From NCBI RefSeq assembly GCF_900747795.2, contig NC_041404.2, positions 102,415,653 through 102,479,652 on the forward strand: a stretch of 64,000 nucleotides of DNA, in the 5' to 3' direction. Below, piece by piece: positions 11,644 through 24,926 of this stretch (position 1 is its first letter; every line of letters starts with the position of its first letter). A model generated the notes under the pieces. The model worked only from the letters and a program-made list of their open reading frames with translations. It made no database searches and was not told the origin of the DNA. A program made the position numbers and the translations under genes. Source of the stretch: Erpetoichthys calabaricus (Eukaryota > Chordata > Cladistia > Polypteriformes > Polypteridae).

Positions 11644-12284
11644 TAATTAAACATGTATTACGAATATATTTCAATGTTCCTTAAAAGTTTTGAAGAATTG
11701 GCATTTCTAAGCTTACAGATGGCTTGACATTTATTAAAGAGCTGATTGTGTGGCGATTGGTTACTTGGAGAAATAAAAGGAAGGACAAGAATTGGGGGTT
11801 AGTACGTTTAAAAGAGACAGTACTGCTGCAATAAATTATTTCATCAAGGGTTGCGCACAGCACAGCAAGCATCTTAGAGGAGGCAGGAACAAACTCTGGA
11901 CGGGGCACCAGCTCATCGCTACCACTGTGGCCCCATGTTTAATACATTCTTTAATTCATTTCATCATGAAAATGATATCAAGTATACATCTCAGTATTTA
12001 AATTGTTCAGAGAGCTGTAATATGATGAATGTAATGTATTGTGTGTCCTGTCGGCATAAGAGAAAGCCAGTTTAAGAAGCAAGTAGTGATTCTCACACAT
12101 AGAGTACATAGAAGAGCACACTGAATATGAAGCACTTAATATGCTACTTTAGCTATGATGGGATTTGAGAAACTAGTAAATGAAAAGATTTTAAGATTAA
12201 GTTTATGACAAAATAAACTGCGTGATTAAAGTGGAAATTTCGAAATTAAAGTTGACATTTCAAGATTTTTTTTTCCACTGTGTC
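11644..12284. other. No gene seen; AT-rich
   Basis: No recognised domain on either strand. Short open frames here have no family resemblance I can see. Confidence 0.3.
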
Positions 12285-12440
12285 CCTATTTTTTTCTTTT
12301 CTCTGTACACTAATAAGCTTCCATATGACACTCAGACGGTGGGCTACGACTCACCTGTTCATGGCGACTTTGACATCTGAAAAGCCATGTTTTACTGTGA
12401 ACTCTATGCACGGCTTTATGCATGAGGCCCCTGATGTTTT
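12285..12440 (+). repeat. MITE-like fragment
   Basis: The segment ends TTTATGCATGAGGCCCCTG, the same terminus style as 3780-3797. It is probably a truncated copy of the same broad family. Confidence 0.3.
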
Positions 12441-12956
12441 AACTGATTTAATAATTACGTAATTGAAAGCAGAAGTGCACTGAAAACATACACAGATGTA
12501 GTCCTGCATGACTGGGACTGGCAACAATAGTTAATAACTATTAGCACTGCAGTTCTATAATAGTACATAAAAGAAAAGAAGAAAAATAAGTAAATAAAAT
12601 TAGTGAAATACAATATGAGGTAAACAAAACATAACCTGACATTCTCAAAGATAACTTAGGGTAATGAAAATAAAAAATAAAGAAATAGTACACTTTAATT
12701 TTTATATTTTAACAAATGTAAATAATGTAACTGTTTTTTTTAAGTACACTGCATTAAAGTATATCTATAATTACCACATTCAATTTAGTGTTGTTTTCCA
12801 TAGTAACATTGCTGCAAAATTACTGCAAGTGAATGTTTTATAATATAATGTTCCTTTTTATTACTCTGTCTGCTTTTTTGTGAAGATGTACTTCCATTTT
12901 CTGCAAAGTGATCTTGATGTGCTAGGGCATTACACTGATTTGGTAACTGATAACTG

Positions 12957-13112
12957 TACATCCATACATCCTTCCATCCATCCATCCATCCATCCATTAT
13001 CCAAACCGCTATATCCTAACTACAGGGTGATGGGGGTCTGCTGGAGCCAATCCGAGCCAACACAGGGCGCAAGGCAGGAAACAAACCCCGGGGAGGGTGC
13101 CAGCCCACGGCA
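12957..13112 (-). repeat. Retroposon tail with (CCAT)n, reverse orientation
   Basis: A (CATC)n run at about 12961-12994 is followed by CCAAACCGCTATATCCTAAC and GGAGCCAATCC. Read in reverse, this is the common fish retroposon tail that ends in (GGAT)n. Confidence 0.55.
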
Positions 13113-13229
13113 GGATAACTGTACATAATTTGTGTAATATTATCCAACATATACTCAATAAATTTGAAAAAAAAAATGTATTTAAAACATGTAGGACTGA
13201 AATAATAATGTTTAAATAATTCAGCCTAC

Positions 13230-13307
13230 CTTGTCCAGTTGCATTTTTTCTAACATAGCTTCAGGAACATTTCTTGACCTCAAGAAACTGATAAGGTCAT
13301 CGATCCC
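13230..13307 (-). other. Candidate internal coding exon (SAM-like segment)
   Basis: On the minus strand, a T-rich tract and ATTAAG precede 26 open codons containing DDLISFLRSRNVPEAM and ending LDK, then a GTAGGC donor. The peptide resembles the start of SAM-like domains seen in uncharacterised fish proteins (helix, then 'VP' turn, then 'DK'). Exon phase is 0 at both ends, matching the candidate exon at 14133-14213. It may be part of a genuine host gene running leftwards or a decayed copy. No third exon is convincing; a possible one at 12785-12935 is weak. Confidence 0.35.
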
Positions 13308-14132
13308 CTTAATATGTTAAAAATAAAGTAATAACAACAATATAAGTGGTGAAGGTTATAAATATTTTGATGTTAAGAACTAAAGTACACTACAAAAAAT
13401 CAGTAAATTAATAAAGCCTTTAATAATATGCACAATGTTTCTTCAGTCACTTTAGCATATGATACCAATTACTTCTTTCCTCAAGTTAACGATATTAAAA
13501 TATATAATAAAACATTGAATATCTCTCAGAAATTGTTATTCGGCATGCTGAAATATCCACATACTGTACGCACTCTCTGTCGTCACACAGCCTTTGGTAA
13601 ACTCTCACTTTGCTCGTCCTTAAATATGTATATGTTAATACATATTGTATTTTATATGCACATATTTAATAATAATTTAAAATCACATTGAGGCCAACAG
13701 AGCCGTAAACAATCGAGATTTCATTTTGAACATTCCAGCTTTTGCTGGCCAAATCTGAGGCTTCATACTGGGCCCAGAATGTGGCAGAACGGTGATACTT
13801 TTTCTATACTTATGTTGACAGGAGTGACTGAGGAGAAAAATAAGTGGATACTGATCATAATGCACTTTATGTTACTGAAACATCAGCGCTGGTGAACTAT
13901 AAGAATTTGATATAATTCTATGTAGATAATGTGTCGTACTTTGCCATATTATAATGTATGAATCCCTGCGTGATTGCAAATGTTAAGTTCAACAGTAAGT
14001 TCAAGAGCTCGGTACAAATACAAAATGATACAAATCCCTACATCCATTACTTCTGTAAATTATTGAGTTGCAGAAAATCATATTTAACTGAGTTTTTATT
14101 AAATTATTTAAATAAAATTTGAAAAAACTCAC

Positions 14133-14213
14133 CTTAGAAAATAGAAATGAACTCACTAAGACTAGTGCTAGTGGAAGCTCTGCTCTAAAACTGTCCAAAT
14201 CATGTGACACCAT
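14133..14213 (-). other. Candidate first coding exon
   Basis: On the minus strand, an ATG begins 27 open codons (MVSHDLDSF... ending SFLFSK), followed directly by a consensus donor GTGAGT. The phase (0) matches the acceptor of the candidate exon at 13307, leaving an intron of about 825 bp. No clear promoter is seen. The peptide has no domain I recognise. Confidence 0.3.
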
Positions 14214-14784
14214 TTTTAGCCACTAAGAAATGGCACACCCTCCAATTGAAAAGGATTTGCATTTAAATTCATTTTTACATTAACAACAGTCCTCTTCCTC
14301 CTCCTTTTGTGTTAATCCTTCCTAAAAAGTATACCCATCTATGTTATACTCTTCCCCATTTTTTGTTATTTACCTAGGTTTCTGTAATTGCTTTACCATA
14401 AGTATGCTTAGCTAACTCCAACTCCCTTGTTTTATTTTTGATTCTTAATTTATTAAAGCAAACTATTTTTAATGTGTTACTTATTTTACTTTGTGCTTAA
14501 ACTTTGGGTTAGAATTTACATTACTATGCATATTTGTTTTTATACCATTGTTTGTTCCCCAATTTACAGATCTAAACCTGGGGGGTATTTTCCGTACGTC
14601 GCTTAAATCATCCGAGATCAGATGCCTCATCTTGGATGAGTTAATGCTGGTAAAACTCATCCGGGATAAGTCGGTTTTTCAAACACAGCCGTGTAGTAGA
14701 TTAGTCTAGCTGGATCTAATCATCCGAGATGAATGCGCACGCCCACGCTGATTAAAAAGCCCATATATATTGAGTCTAGAAAAC

Positions 14785-15425
14785 ATGATCAGCAAGTCTT
14801 TGATAGGCTGTAACAAAATTTTTTTCACACAAGCAGAGCAGGACCTTTTATTCGAAAGACATGAAGAATTTCAATATTTAAAATGCACAAGGGGTAACAC
14901 TGCAAAAGCAGCCCAAACCAGAAAAGACGACTGGCAAAAATTGGCCAACAAACTAAACGCTAAGTAGTGTGCATTGTACTTACTGAATACAGCGTTTCAT
15001 TTCCTAAGTGTCACATTAATTATTATTTAATATGTCATAATTCCAGATCAAACGTGAGCACAAGCGTGAGGTCCACGCGGTCCAGACCTAACCCCTGCAG
15101 AAGAGTTGGCTATCCAGCAAAATGCCCATCGCCCTGTTTCTGAGGGCATTCCAGAGGGAAGCTCCTCCCCAGGACCAGTGGCAGGATGCAGTGGTCACTT
15201 CATTTCAGGTAAAGGATGGTCATTGCATATATTTGTCCTCAATGTGTGCCATAGGTATGTTCCATATAGCCCTCTTTTTTTGTTGGGTCAGTTGCAGGGA
15301 ATGTCATATCCCTAGAAATTGTGTCTGACCAACGAGATATTGATGAAGGTCAAATATTTGATGAAGACACTGTGTCTGATTATTCATCAGGAGGAGAGGA
15401 ACATTTTCCAAATAATGTTTGATCA
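14785..15425 (+). pseudogene. Myb/SANT-like Harbinger accessory protein remnant
   Basis: The open piece at 14785-14967 reads like a Myb/SANT-type helix set: FTQAEQDLLFERHEEF, then NTAKAAQTRKDDWQKLANKL. Such proteins help Harbinger transposase enter the nucleus and bind DNA. A stop follows the first block. Homology resumes in other frames (ELAIQQNAHRPVSEGIPEG-like at about 15095-15160) up to the shared deletion junction near 15425. It is broken. Confidence 0.65.
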
Positions 15426-15469
15426 AACTCCATTCTGATCAGTCCCATGTGCCCCAATCACATTTGGAA

Positions 15470-15944
15470 ATCCTGGGTAATGAGAATGTTAGGCTGATTG
15501 TGAGATTCTTCATGGAACTGTGGGTGTTTTTGCCTGTGTATTACCTACCTGCAATGGCATGAAATGCCTCTTTTATTGTCTGCACACACAGGTGTCCAGG
15601 AAACACAATTAAAACCCGAAGGAAATATTTCAGAGCCAAACAGACTTTATGCATTGCCTGGCAAACTGCACTTTTAGATAGATTTTCCGCATCGCCTACA
15701 GTATATAAAAAAAGTGCTGCTTGCAAAAAACCTCAAAGCAATGCATGCTGTCTGTGTGGTTGTCAGAGCCATTTTTGAGGTACAATATTCCCCATCGGCT
15801 AAAGTGGTATCTTTCGAAAAGAATTTCCTCCGGGAGCAATAAAGGATCTTGCCGATCGCGCAAAACCCTCTCTATATGAAATTCTCTTCTTATAATTTGC
15901 GCACCGATATCAATTGGTTGCTCATTCATGAATGGTGAAGCCAT
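15470..15944 (-). pseudogene. HARBI1-like transposase, N-terminal half only
   Basis: The minus-strand ATG at 15944 opens MASPFMNEQPIDIGAQIIRR, followed by ILFERYHFSRWGILYLK. A second block in another frame gives FLYTVGDAENLSKSAVCQAM and VFPGHLCVQTIKEAFH. It stops just after the region of the first catalytic Asp, at the same junction as copy A. Homology to HARBI1-type nucleases is clear. The catalytic domain is absent. Confidence 0.8.
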
Positions 15945-16164
15945 GACTGAATGAATTCCATGCACGGACACTGATTAAGTGTGTGAGCTAATCCTTGTTT
16001 ACATAGAACAAACCTGCTCTGAGCAGTTTTGAGGATTTGGATGTGCTGCAATGACAACACATCCAGCAAGAGTTTCGAAAAACCGACTGATCCAGGATCA
16101 TGCCAAATCGTCAACAATTACATCCGGCTAAACAAGTAATCCACGTACGAAAATCCTACACTCC

Positions 16165-16640
16165 CTACCCCACAATCCCTAGTTTAAACAATCCTTGACT
16201 AACCTGCTCATACGCCTCACCAACACACTGGTGCCCCTCCAGTTCAGATGTAACCTGTTGTGGCCATTTGTTGCAAAATAGTCTCAATGCCCCATAAACC
16301 TATACCCTTTTACACTACACCAAGGTCTGAGTCGTGTTAAACCTTCTAAACCTTCTGGCAGGTAACATAGGTAAAACTGTGGCTACAATGTCAGTTCTGC
16401 TCCTTAGCTTTGCATCTAACTCTTTATATTTGGATTACAGAACTGACAGATTGCCCTTATGTATATAATTTGGTCCAACAAGTACAATAACAAGTGGATC
16501 AGCCAAGAGCTTATCTACCTTTCCAGGGAGGTCTCCTGCTTGTGTACCAGGAAGGCAACACACTTTTAAACAGAAATCCATCACCCAATCTACTTTTAAG
16601 CTGGCATTCCTTGGGGGGAGTCTTGATGATTGTTTTTATT
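16165..16640 (-). mobile_element. CR1-like LINE fragment, ORF1 lipase-like domain
   Basis: Minus-strand translation gives VCCLPGTQAGDLPGKVDKLL, then DPLVIVLVGPNYIHKGNLSV, then KELDAKLRSRT. This matches the SGNH-hydrolase-like ORF1 of vertebrate CR1 and related LINEs, where the usual block is 'VGTND..KG'. The homologous part of the LINE at 60600-61110 aligns with it. Several in-frame stops show decay. Confidence 0.65.
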
Positions 16641-16792
16641 AAATAACCAGCATTGCTGATGCAAAAATTTATAATTAATTATCTGAGTGTTCATAAACTC
16701 CTTCCCACATAGCACACACTCCATAGTCTTAAAAAAATCTAGTTATTCTTTTCTTTGGACTAGATTTATTTTATCTGAGATTTATTTTTAAT

Positions 16793-16865
16793 CTGTCTCT
16801 GCCTCTCTTGCACATACACGCACACATTCACACGTCACTATTTGAAAACGCTATGCCATTTGAAC
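16793..16865 (+). repeat. Inverted repeat, left of PSIP1 retrocopy
   Basis: The segment AATCTGTCTCTGCCTCTC ... ACTATTTGAAAACGCTAT matches the reverse complement of 19893-19978 with gaps. The inner end is only about 25 bp from the T8 run that marks the retrocopy's 3' end. Confidence 0.5.
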
Positions 16866-16887
16866 ACGAGTAGTCATTTGAACATGG

Positions 16888-19850
<2,963 letters not shown>

Positions 19851-19892
19851 CTTTGCTTAGAAGTGATGACCAACACAACCCAATTATTTGCA

Positions 19893-19985
19893 GAGACTCA
19901 GTCTATAGCATTTTCAAATAGTAGCGTTTTCATGTATGAATGTGTGTGAGTGTGTGCGAGAGAGGCAGAGACAGATTTGATCTCA
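19893..19985 (-). repeat. Inverted repeat, right of PSIP1 retrocopy
   Basis: This is the reverse complement partner of 16793-16865. It shares AATCTGTCTCTGCCTCTC, a CA-rich centre and CTATTTGAAAATGCTAT. Similarity is about three quarters over some 75 bp by eye. Confidence 0.5.
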
Positions 19986-21127
19986 TTCAAGTGGTTACTG
20001 GAATATAAAATATACACTTTCGCAAAGGTATAACAAAACAAGTGTGCTTTTATCTATAATAATAAAAGGCAAAGCCCTCACTGACTGACTCACTCACTCA
20101 CTGACTGACTGACTGACTCATCACTAATTCTCCAACTTCCCGTGTAGGTGGAAGGCTGAAATTTGGCAGGCTCATTCCTTACAGCTTACTTACAAAAGTT
20201 AGGCAGGTTTCATTTCGAAATTCAAAGCGTAATGGTCATAACTGGAACATATTTTTTGTCCATACACTGTAATGGAGGAGGCGGAGTCACGTATCGCATC
20301 ATCACGCCTCCTACGTAATCACGTGAACTAAAAACAAGGAAGAGATTTACAGCACGAGTCACACGCGGGAACGAAGGTAAATGACGTTAATTTTTGACTG
20401 TCTTTTAATACTGTGTAAGCATACATATTAACACATGTGCAATTAAACGTGTGTATTTACAGGCTTAAAAGCTCGCCTTTTACTACAAAGGTAAATGCAA
20501 AACTATTTTCAATCAGTTTATTGAAACGCTCCCGTTAAGGATTGCAATAACATATTCGCGAGAGAAAAGAACGAAGTAGGGGGAAATGGAGGAAGAGCCA
20601 CAAACAGCGAACAGCAAAAAATTAATTAAACAATTGAGAACAGAGCGACTTAACCATACAAGCATGTTCATAAGGGAAACAAAGCACGGTGTAAAACGTA
20701 AGTTTAAATTAACTTTATAGAAACGCTCCCGCTGTGGATTGCAATAACATATTCGCGAGATAAAACTTTAATGAGAAGACACGAGGTATAAACGAACCAC
20801 ACGCCGTGGCGCAACGTTAGGGGCAACAGTTTCAACCATTCTATGATCTGCTTCTCGCAACTGAAAGACGGCACATGGCGGATGTTAGCCGACTTGCTGA
20901 CCGCAACATTAGGGGCTTCAGCTATGGCGCTGACGCCACATCTCAGTGCCAACACTTTGCAGACTGTACTTAAAAGACACGCCCTCCTCACTGGACAGTT
21001 AAAAACACCAATCAAACTAACGATGACATCAAGTATTACCCAATCAAAAGTAGGAAAGGAGGCATCTTCATAAAATGCGTGTGGGATGATTTGCATGAGA
21101 CGCTGCTTTAAAAAAAAAATTATAAAA

Positions 21128-21234
21128 AAAATACGGGATAAATCCCGTCCAGTATTGATTCAAAACGGGACGCGCAATTTCATTCTCAAACGCGGCACCA
21201 TTCCGTATTTTAAAGGACGGGTGGCAACCCTACA
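21128..21234 (-). repeat. Short MITE nested in Helitron copy A
   Basis: The stretch from ACGGGATAAATCCCGTCC to GGACGGGTGGCAACCCTA resembles hAT-type MITE ends beginning TAGGGTTGCCACCCG in reverse. It sits between Helitron-derived segments. Confidence 0.4.
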
Positions 21235-21319
21235 GTGCCAGGTAACCACCCATACAATCAGATTGTGATTCAGACTAGGAATGCAATGAATGTAATTACC
21301 CCGATCTACATACAAGGCG

Positions 21320-21560
21320 AAAGTCTTGCAACATTCAAAGATGATGGTTTGGGATAAGTACACCATACAACATAAAAGAGCTTATGAAGCCTTGAACCGA
21401 AAAAAGCAAGATCTCAGAGATCGTAAAAAAAAAAAATAGGAGGTAATGTCGTTTTACTCGCTGTAGATTTTAGTCAAACATTACCAGTTATTCCACGAGG
21501 GAGACCAGCAGATCAACTCAACGCGTGTTTAAAATCCATGCTTCTCCCACGCTCGGTTAT
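21320..21560 (+). pseudogene. Helitron RepHel helicase fragment (PIF1-like)
   Basis: Translated pieces MMVWDKY (Walker B region, usually VWDE), then QHKRAYEALNR, then VDFSQTLPVIPRGRPADQLN and ACLKS match the PIF1-type helicase of Helitrons, in the usual order. At least one frame change separates them (near 21430), and a TAG follows the A-run at 21427-21438. Replication-initiator motifs are not visible. The helicase unwinds DNA during rolling-circle transposition. This remnant cannot. Confidence 0.8.
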
Positions 21561-22156
21561 ATGTCGCGTGTTCTCGGGTAGGTGCACCAAAAAATTTATA
21601 CATTTAAGCATGTAATGGGCAAACAAAAAATGAGGTATACCCGAAGGCACTGCAGTAGTACTTAATGTAACTTTACTTCTTAAATGTTAATGTTTTACTG
21701 TTTAATAATTTATACGCTTCTTATATGTTGTTCAAATTCTTTTATCAAAATACCACTGACAGCGCAATGCACGATAACATGGAGTGAATACACCATACGC
21801 ATCCGCCCACGGCTGCCCTGCTGTGCGCAGATAGGAGTTGATTCTACAATAAAATAAAATAAACATAAAAAGATAGTACACGTGACGTACTATATGTGTA
21901 CCACATTTGAAGTGTATAGGTGAAACGGTTTGCGAGGTACAGGTCATTTAAAATCCTGGACAGACACACAAATTGCCACGGTAGCAAATTACAGAAGAAG
22001 ATTTTACTGTTTAATAATTTATATTTATATGAAATGTGCTTCTTATATATTACTTCATATTCTCATATGATAATGATGTTAATGTTTATATTGATTTCTG
22101 TGTTATTAAAACTGCATGTATGTGTGTATATGTATATATATATATATATATATATA

Positions 22157-22258
22157 CTAGCAAAATACCCGCGCTTCGCAGCGGAGAAGTACTGTGTTAA
22201 AGAGGTTATGAAAAAAAAAAGGAAACATTTTAAAAATAACGTAACATGATTGTCAATG
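22157..22258 (-). repeat. Inverted second copy of the Helitron 3' end (left arm)
   Basis: CTAGCAAAATACCCGCGC and the next 85 bases are the reverse complement of 22507-22607, nearly exact. It is a Helitron 3' terminus pointing left. Confidence 0.85.
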
Positions 22259-22380
22259 AAAGCCCGTTTCAGTCAGTAACTCTTATGTGTGTGTTTATGT
22301 ATGTGTGTATATATATGTAGATGTGTATATGTAGATATGTATATATATGTATATGTATATAAATGTTTATGTGTGTGTGT

Positions 22381-22384
22381 ATAT

Positions 22385-22470
<86 letters not shown>
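22381..22470. repeat. (TA)n microsatellite
   Basis: A run of about 45 TA units, with a shorter one at about 22130-22156. Both lie in the spacer or flank of the inverted Helitron termini. Confidence 0.95.
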
Positions 22471-22473
<3 letters not shown>

Positions 22474-22506
22474 ACAGCAACAGTTATAACAATGACAACA
22501 CAATTA

Positions 22507-22607
22507 CATTGACAATCATGTTACGTTATTTTTAAAATGTTTCCTTTTTTTTTCATAACCTCTTTAACACACTACTTCTCCGCTGCGAAGCGCGGGTATT
22601 TTGCTAG
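22507..22607 (+). repeat. Helitron 3' terminus (right arm)
   Basis: It ends with the hairpin GCTGCGAAGCGC and TTTTGCTAG. Together with 22157-22258 it forms a 100-bp inverted pair around a 248-bp AT-rich spacer. Confidence 0.85.
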
Positions 22608-22804
22608 TTCAAGAATAAAATTGAATAACAAAAAATGCAACTGACAACAAGATACCCAGAAGACATGATTCACCAGTGCTTTTGTCTGCTTATATTCCTT
22701 CAACAATGTCTTTTACAAGTAGCAAAACTTAACATCAGCTGTTACAAACTGAAATCAAAGGGTTCTTCTTTTTGGGCGTATACACCATCATCATGACACT
22801 GCCA

Positions 22805-23858
22805 GATCTAAACACTAGCGTGACTATAGGTACAGGTGAAAGTCCCATTTCACTTTATGGTGCCAAGCAGAGTTGTGTTGCAGCAGTCAATTAGCCAGTA
22901 AAAGAGCTGTGAAGAAGCTGTCTGTTGTTACTCTCCTGCCTTTGTCCAGTCTGATAGCGGTCACAGGACATCATATCTTTGATTGCTGGTACAACAAATA
23001 GTTCTGAGCAGGTATCAGCCACTGCACCCACTGTGATCATCACTGCTCTTGTGAAAAGAATGGAGATAAATGCCATCAATTTAGAGAGGGAGAGGCAAGT
23101 TTGTTGTACCACGTGAACATCACTGAGAGAATAAAACTGAATAATAAAAAAAAGAAGCGTTAACTTTTACAAGTAGCCAAAATTTACACCGGGTGTTACA
23201 GACTCAAATCAAATGTATGTTTTTATTATATTATAATAATAATAAGAGGAGCTCACTACTCAAAACATGGAGGGCCCAGTCTCGAACCCAGGACCTTTGG
23301 GATATAAGACAGCGGTTCTTACCTCTGCACCCTTCAACAACACATATAAACTCCCAGATGATTGACATTTGAGCTTGGTTTTTTAACCCATTGACAGTAA
23401 TGCTCACATGTTTATTAGATATTTGGACTAAAGTGTTCACGCATTATACAACTTCACGTCATTATTAGTATAACATGGAACAAGTTTCTGCTTTAGGTAT
23501 GTGTTCAGCATTTCTTGCCTCACATTTTCTTTCATCCTACACTTACCCAGATCTTTGTAGACACGGAACACACATGAAATGCATGTATTCCAAATAATGA
23601 CATACTGTATTATTTACCCTATACAACTCCAGGAACCTCACACACAGATAAGTAGCCTTTGGCTTGAGCTGGGAGAACTTTTTGCCTGAGTTGAGCTCTG
23701 TCAAGGTGGACGATGGGATAGCAGGCTGCTTGCTGCTAGTGCTGATCAACACATTTACAAAACAAAAGACACTAATGGAGAGATGCAAAGGGATTTAAGG
23801 TGGGCTGGGATTACAAATTTTTTCGTAGGCTTCAGGGATTCTAGTGTTAAGCAGATTG
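22805..23858. mobile_element. piggyBac-like MITE, copy 1
   Basis: The right end reads GATTCTAGTGTTAA, matching TTAACACTAGAATTACC at 45331 and the end at 51977 in reverse. TTAA with a CACTAGAA terminus fits the piggyBac superfamily. The left end is tentatively the CTAAACACTAGCG at 22805. The interior shares AGAATAAAACTGAAT, a tRNA-like block and a right-hand 300 bp with copy 3 (51180-51978). No transposase is seen. Confidence 0.5.
23253..23330 (-). repeat. tRNA-like module inside piggyBac-like element
   Basis: On the minus strand, GCAGAGGTAAGAACCGCTG (A-box-like) is followed 25-30 bases on by GGGTTCGAGAC (B-box-like). The T-arm does not pair well, so this is a SINE-type tRNA relic, not a tRNA gene. 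Confidence 0.45.
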
Positions 23859-23865
23859 CAGCTTG

Positions 23866-24925
23866 CTTTTAAAACTCAGTGCTAGATGAGGTCACCTTAT
23901 CAAAAGTCTTCTGCAGATTAAAAAAGGTAATGTCACATGCACCTCTCTAATCATAAGCCTTTATTGTTTAGTCATTGAATTATATCACATTAGTGAAACA
24001 TGAACTTCTCCATCTTAACTTGTGCTGACTTATACAGTACTAATATACAGTACATTTCCTTGAAATGTGATACTCTGTCTTTTTCTTAGTAATTGTTTTG
24101 AATAATTTACTTGAGATACATGTTAAGATTATGATATTATAGTTACCTGTATAAATATGATCACCTTTTTGTTTAATGGAATAATATTTTGCTAATTTCT
24201 AGTAATTAGGAATATTCTTTGTGTGCAGAAATTTTTTTAGAAATATCTGTCAATGCTTTATACATTATATCTACTCTCTGACCTGCTTATGCATTCTAGA
24301 ATTAATGTTATCTGGAACTGATGATATGATAGATTTCAGCCAATTTAATCTAAGCAGCACTTCTACAATTTCCAGTTATTAAGTGCCTCCTTAATAGTGC
24401 CTATTACTGTTATGAGGTTATCTACTTCATCACATGGATAAACTTCAGAAAACTGTTCAGAGCACATGCTATGTCACTGTCTGTATATTTTAGTTTCCCC
24501 TACCATTCCTATTCATGTTAATCTCCTTTATCATTCTTTTACTACTTAAATACTGAAAGAATCTTTTTGGGTCATATTTTGCATTTTCGGCAACATTTCT
24601 CTTTTCTGATTTATTTTAAACCATTCCTTTCATGCTGTCATAACCACTGGAGTTATTAATTGCACATGTCTAATACAGCTGTTTTTTCCTTTGCAGCTTC
24701 CTTGTAGCCCCTTATTGGCTGAAAGGAGCTTTGTGTGGAGTTTTTTCAATTCTCTAATGCTTTTAAAGTTTGGGTAAAATTGCCCTGCATTTTATGTAAA
24801 ACTCTTTTGAACCTGCTTTATATCTCATCAGCAGACTCTACACTTAAAAGCCTATCCCAATTTATCTTATTTAGGCTTTACTACATCTACTCAATATTTA
24901 CTGTACTAAAATTAAACTTAACAAT
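23866..24925 (-). mobile_element. CR1-like LINE fragment, reverse transcriptase region
   Basis: Minus-strand reading gives pieces of the CR1-type reverse transcriptase in order: a degraded 'SPGPDNIYP'-like block, 'GDHIYTGNY' for the usual 'GDK.DPGNYRPIS', 'LTCISSKLF', and a 'DFQKAFDKV'-like segment at about 23900. Many stops show age. It ends where Helitron copy B begins. Confidence 0.55.
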
Positions 24926-24926
24926 T

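Larger units (their letters stand above)
14580..16160 (-). mobile_element. PIF/Harbinger DNA transposon, internally deleted, copy B
   Basis: The left end GGGGGTATTTTCCGTACGT is well kept. The right end (CCACGTACGAAAATCC) is decayed. Orientation is opposite to copy A: the accessory gene is at the left on the plus strand and the transposase at the right on the minus strand. The internal order and junction equal those of copy A, so both descend from one deleted ancestor. Confidence 0.85.
20053..22607 (+). mobile_element. Helitron (rolling-circle transposon), copy A
   Basis: The 5' end TCTATAATAATAAAAGGC follows an A, and the 3' end is a GC hairpin (CCGCTGCGAAGCGCGG) then TATTTTGCTAG before a T. 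This is the A^TC...CTAG^T insertion pattern of Helitrons. The interior has a (GACT)n tract at 20082-20118, a repeated block with GCAATAACATATTCGCGAGA (about 20518-20575 and 20709-20765), and helicase remnants at 21320-21560. A second, inverted 3' terminus lies at 22157-22258. The coding part is largely lost. Confidence 0.8.

Noticed and set aside
22347-22535. Tyr/Ile repeat protein
   Set aside because: It is a translation of the (TA)n microsatellite.
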